DNA from: Pseudomonadota bacterium | Lineage (GTDB): Bacteria; Pseudomonadota; Gammaproteobacteria; Burkholderiales; Thiobacillaceae | Reading direction: 5' to 3' | Assembly (NCBI GenBank): GCA_021802595.1 | Contig: JAJZRT010000159.1 | Span: forward strand, 1-7,669 | Length of the DNA stretch: 7,669 nt | Program-made: the position numbers and the translations under genes | The notes under the pieces: generated by a model | The model's input: the letters and a program-made list of their open reading frames with translations, nothing else | Told to the model about the DNA's origin: nothing | The model's database searches: none | In this document: piece by piece, positions 5,937-7,669 of the stretch | How the letters are laid out: every line of letters begins with the position of its first letter | Position numbering within the stretch: the first letter of the stretch is position 1

Positions 5937-6811
5937 ACACCCTGACCGGCCAGGTCGTCGCCGCTTTCAGCCGCCGTTTCATTGTCGCGACAGCCAGCGG
6001 GGATCTGCCTTGCCAGGTAAAAGGCCGCCACCTGCGCGTGGTATGCGGCGATCGGGTCGAAATCCAGCGCGATGGCGATGCCGGCGTGATCGAGGCAGTT
6101 CTCCCGCGCGCCAGCCTGCTCTACCGTTCCGACGCCTTCAAGACCAAGGCGATCGCGGCCAACGTCACCCAGCTTGCCGTCGTGGTGGCGGCGCGCCCGA
6201 GCTTCTCGATGGAGATCGTGCAGCGCTGCATCCTCGCCGCCGAAGACCAGGGCATCGCCAGCCTGCTGATACTCAACAAGGCCGACCTGCCGGAAACGCC
6301 GGCTGCGCGCGAACGCCTGAAACTGCTCACGCGCCTCGGCTACCCGCTCGTCACGCTGTCGGCACTGGCCGACGTGGCGCCGCTGCGGCCTGCACTGCAA
6401 GGCCACACCACCCTGTTGATCGGCCAGTCGGGCATGGGCAAGTCGACGCTCATCAACGCGCTGTTTCCGGGGGTCGACGCGGTCACCGCGGAATATTCCG
6501 AAGCGCTCGACAGCGGGCGCCACACGACCACCCATACCCGCCTGCACCGGCTGGACGCCGAGTCGGCGGTGATCGATTCGCCCGGCCTGCAGGAATTCGC
6601 CCTGCAGCATCTGGACAGCGACGCCCTGGCCCATGCCTTCGTCGAGTTCCGGCCTTATCTAGGGCAGTGTCGCTTCCGCGACTGCCGGCACGAGGCCGAG
6701 CCGGGCTGCCGCGTGCAGCAGGCGGTGGCCGATGGCCTCATCGACCCGGCCCGGCTACAGCTGTTCCAGACCCTCCGCAGGCTGCAGCAAAATGCCGCCA
6801 AACGCCTATAA
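5933..6811 (+). CDS. rsgA: Ribosome small subunit-dependent GTPase A
   Basis: RsgA is a circularly permuted GTPase that acts in late 30S ribosomal subunit maturation. Counting from a CTG at 5933 (292 residues), residues 4-42 are the N-terminal OB-fold start (LTGQVVAAFSRRFIVAT, then VVCGDRVEI). The GTPase motifs follow in the permuted order: NKADL (G4) at 115-119, GQSGMGKST (G1) at 164-172, a T-rich switch (RHTTTHTRL) near 196-204 and DSPG (G3) at 215-218. A C-terminal zinc knuckle carries Cys246, Cys251, His253 and Cys259. The frame has no ATG, GTG or TTG before a GTG at 6038, which would remove the first 35 residues of the OB fold. CTG at 5933 overlaps the CZB stop (CTGA), suggesting coupled translation; ATT at 5930, seven bases after GGAA, is a second candidate. 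An ATG-to-CTG change in this strain or a sequencing error would also explain it. The next gene begins 28 bases downstream. Confidence 0.9.
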   Translation: MNTLTGQVVAAFSRRFIVATASGDLPCQVKGRHLRVVCGDRVEIQRDGDAGVIEAVLPRASLLYRSDAFKTKAIAANVTQLAVVVAARPSFSMEIVQRCILAAEDQGIASLLILNKADLPETPAARERLKLLTRLGYPLVTLSALADVAPLRPALQGHTTLLIGQSGMGKSTLINALFPGVDAVTAEYSEALDSGRHTTTHTRLHRLDAESAVIDSPGLQEFALQHLDSDALAHAFVEFRPYLGQCRFRDCRHEAEPGCRVQQAVADGLIDPARLQLFQTLRRLQQNAAKRL

Positions 6812-6839
6812 AACAGGCATTGACCGGCGGGAGCGCACC

Positions 6840-7349
6840 ATGAAAACTGCTCTGACCCTCTTGATGCTGCTGTGGCTGGGCGTGGCGGCACCGGTTCACG
6901 CGGCGGCGAAATGGGTGGCCACGCCCTATGCGCCGGCCAGGGCCGTATTCGAGTTCTATCTGGACAACCCGCAGAAAATCGGCAGCGCGCTGTACTGGGT
7001 ACGCTCGCTGATGAATCCCCTGCTGGAATCGCCCTACAACTATTCGCCCGAGGATCTGAGCATCGTCGTCGTGATTCATGGCAACGAGATCGTGACGGTG
7101 GCGAAAAAGAACCAGGCGAAGTACCAGGAGGCGGTCGATCGCATGCGCTACTACGCCAGCCTCGGCGTGAAGTTCAAGGTATGCGGGCAGGCGGCCGCGG
7201 ACTTCGGCTACCGGGTGGAGGACTTCCAGGATTTCATCGAGGTCGTGCCCAATGCGATCACCGAGCTGGCGTACTGGCAGCAGCAGGGCTATGCCCTGAT
7301 CGTGCCCAAGGTCATGGAAAAGACGATCGACATCGAGTCGATCCGCTAG
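6840..7349 (+). CDS. Exported DsrE-like protein
   Basis: This is a 169-residue protein with a signal peptide (residues 1-21, ending APVHA), so it is periplasmic. A segment of about 45 residues (AKWVATPYAPARAVFEFYLDNP and what follows) precedes and partly builds the DsrE-like domain. The core strands and loop are LSIVVVIHGNEIVTV at 73-87, the helix KYQEAVDRMRYYASLG at 94-109, and VKFKVCGQAAADFGY at 110-124 with the single cysteine 115. It ends with ITELAYWQQQGYALIVPKV, matching the AEIARLQ...GYVYLKP end of the DsrE protein at 2226-2681. The cysteine context (VCGQ) is closer to the anti-sigma sensor domain (ACGQ) than to that protein (VCNN). The start is fixed by GGGAG six bases upstream. It follows rsgA by 28 bases and may be read from the same transcript. 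A periplasmic sulfur or thiol role is inferred from the fold only. Confidence 0.85.
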   Translation: MKTALTLLMLLWLGVAAPVHAAAKWVATPYAPARAVFEFYLDNPQKIGSALYWVRSLMNPLLESPYNYSPEDLSIVVVIHGNEIVTVAKKNQAKYQEAVDRMRYYASLGVKFKVCGQAAADFGYRVEDFQDFIEVVPNAITELAYWQQQGYALIVPKVMEKTIDIESIR

Positions 7350-7351
7350 CC

Positions 7352-7377
7352 CTGGACCGGCCGCTTATTCCGGCCAG
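7352..7377. terminator. Possible hairpin between convergent genes
   Basis: CTGGACCGG (7352-7360) pairs with CCGGCCAG (7370-7377) over eight bases with one bulged A, leaving a nine-base loop. There is no T-run on either strand. It straddles the 15-base gap between the convergent stops and overlaps the last codons of the CBS gene. It could end transcripts from both sides, but this is weak. Confidence 0.3.
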
Positions 7378-7669
7378 TGCTTGATGTAGCGTTTGAGCAG
7401 GCTGTTCTCGAACTTGGCTTCCTTCAGACAGGCGCGCGCCACGTCATGGAAGGAAATGATGCCCAGCAGCTTGTTGCCGTCGAGAATCGGCAGATGGCCG
7501 ATGTGCGCCTTGGTCATCACGTCGCGCGCATAGTCGATCGAGTCCTCGGCATTTGCCACCACGGGCTCGGTGACCATGATGGTGCTGACCTCGGCGTCCT
7601 TGAGATCACAGCCCTGCTTGACCATCCCCTGCACCACGTCGCGCTCGGTCAGGAGGCCGACCATCTCGC
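7365..7669 (-). CDS. CBS-domain protein (5' end outside window)
   Basis: The frame is open from the right edge to a TAA at 7365, giving the C-terminal 100 or so residues; an internal ATG at 7664 is unlikely to be the true start. The visible part begins with the end of one CBS motif (MVGLLTERDVVQGMVKQG). A second, complete CBS motif follows: STIMVTEPVVANAEDSIDYARDVMTKAHIGHLPILDGNKLLGIISFHDVARA. A short basic and aromatic tail ends IKHWPE. Paired CBS motifs form a Bateman module that commonly binds adenosine nucleotides and regulates an attached or partner protein. With about 60 residues missing this is probably a small two-CBS protein, but an additional N-terminal domain cannot be excluded. 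It is convergent with the exported DsrE-like gene. Confidence 0.88.
   Translation of the reverse strand, partial: EMVGLLTERDVVQGMVKQGCDLKDAEVSTIMVTEPVVANAEDSIDYARDVMTKAHIGHLPILDGNKLLGIISFHDVARACLKEAKFENSLLKRYIKHWPE

Noticed and set aside
6010..6843. 277-residue plus-strand frame overlapping rsgA
   Set aside because: It is an Arg/Pro/Gly-rich frame-shifted shadow of rsgA; all GTPase motifs are in the other frame.
7344..7371. A further GGAATAA on the minus strand at 7371-7365
   Set aside because: It lies in the last codons of the CBS gene, and 15 bases further on is CTAGCG, not CGTC, so it is not a third promoter copy.
1..7669. CRISPR arrays, insertion sequences, tRNA or rRNA genes, attachment sites
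   Set aside because: I saw no regularly spaced repeats, transposase-like frames, terminal inverted repeats or RNA-gene landmarks.

Overview
This window is GC-rich, densely packed chromosomal DNA. It most likely comes from a betaproteobacterium of the Thiobacillus / Nitrosomonadales / Rhodocyclales kind. That placement rests on overall protein character, on the orn / small c-type cytochrome / phhB / rsgA set, and on three DsrE-like (sulfur-relay fold) proteins; no marker gene fixes the genus. I saw no tRNA, rRNA, CRISPR array, transposon or phage gene. There is no gene-free stretch longer than 300 bases.

Left third (1-2113, minus strand): an apparent three-gene operon reading leftward. It encodes an ECF sigma factor, then a membrane anti-sigma factor (4-base ATGA overlap), then an exported DUF255/YyaL-type thioredoxin-domain protein (14-base overlap) that runs off the left edge. 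The anti-sigma factor is unusual: its periplasmic half is a complete DsrE-like domain. It aligns end to end with the exported DsrE protein encoded divergently next door.

Divergent region (2087-2225) and right-hand partners (2226-4163): the intergenic region holds two facing copies of one bipartite motif, GGAATAA-N15-CGTC, one pointing at the sigma operon and one at the dsrE-like gene. These look like ECF-type promoters and suggest the sigma factor controls both itself and the DsrE-porin pair. The pair is a secreted DsrE protein and a 445-residue OprO/OprP-like porin, separated by a strong hairpin with no U-tract and closed by a good intrinsic terminator. Together the two arms suggest an envelope redox or sulfur stress circuit: DsrE-domain anti-sigma sensor, sigma factor, exported thiol protein, soluble DsrE protein and porin. 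This circuit is inferred and is the main finding.

Right half (4170-7349): orn on the minus strand, divergent from a plus-strand run of small c-type cytochrome, phhB (pterin carbinolamine dehydratase), a stand-alone CZB zinc-binding protein, rsgA and a third exported DsrE-like protein. The rsgA reading frame has no ATG, GTG or TTG early enough to include its N-terminal OB fold, so a CTG start overlapping the CZB stop codon is the best reading.

Right edge (7365-7669, minus strand): the C-terminal part of a CBS-domain protein, convergent with the third DsrE gene.
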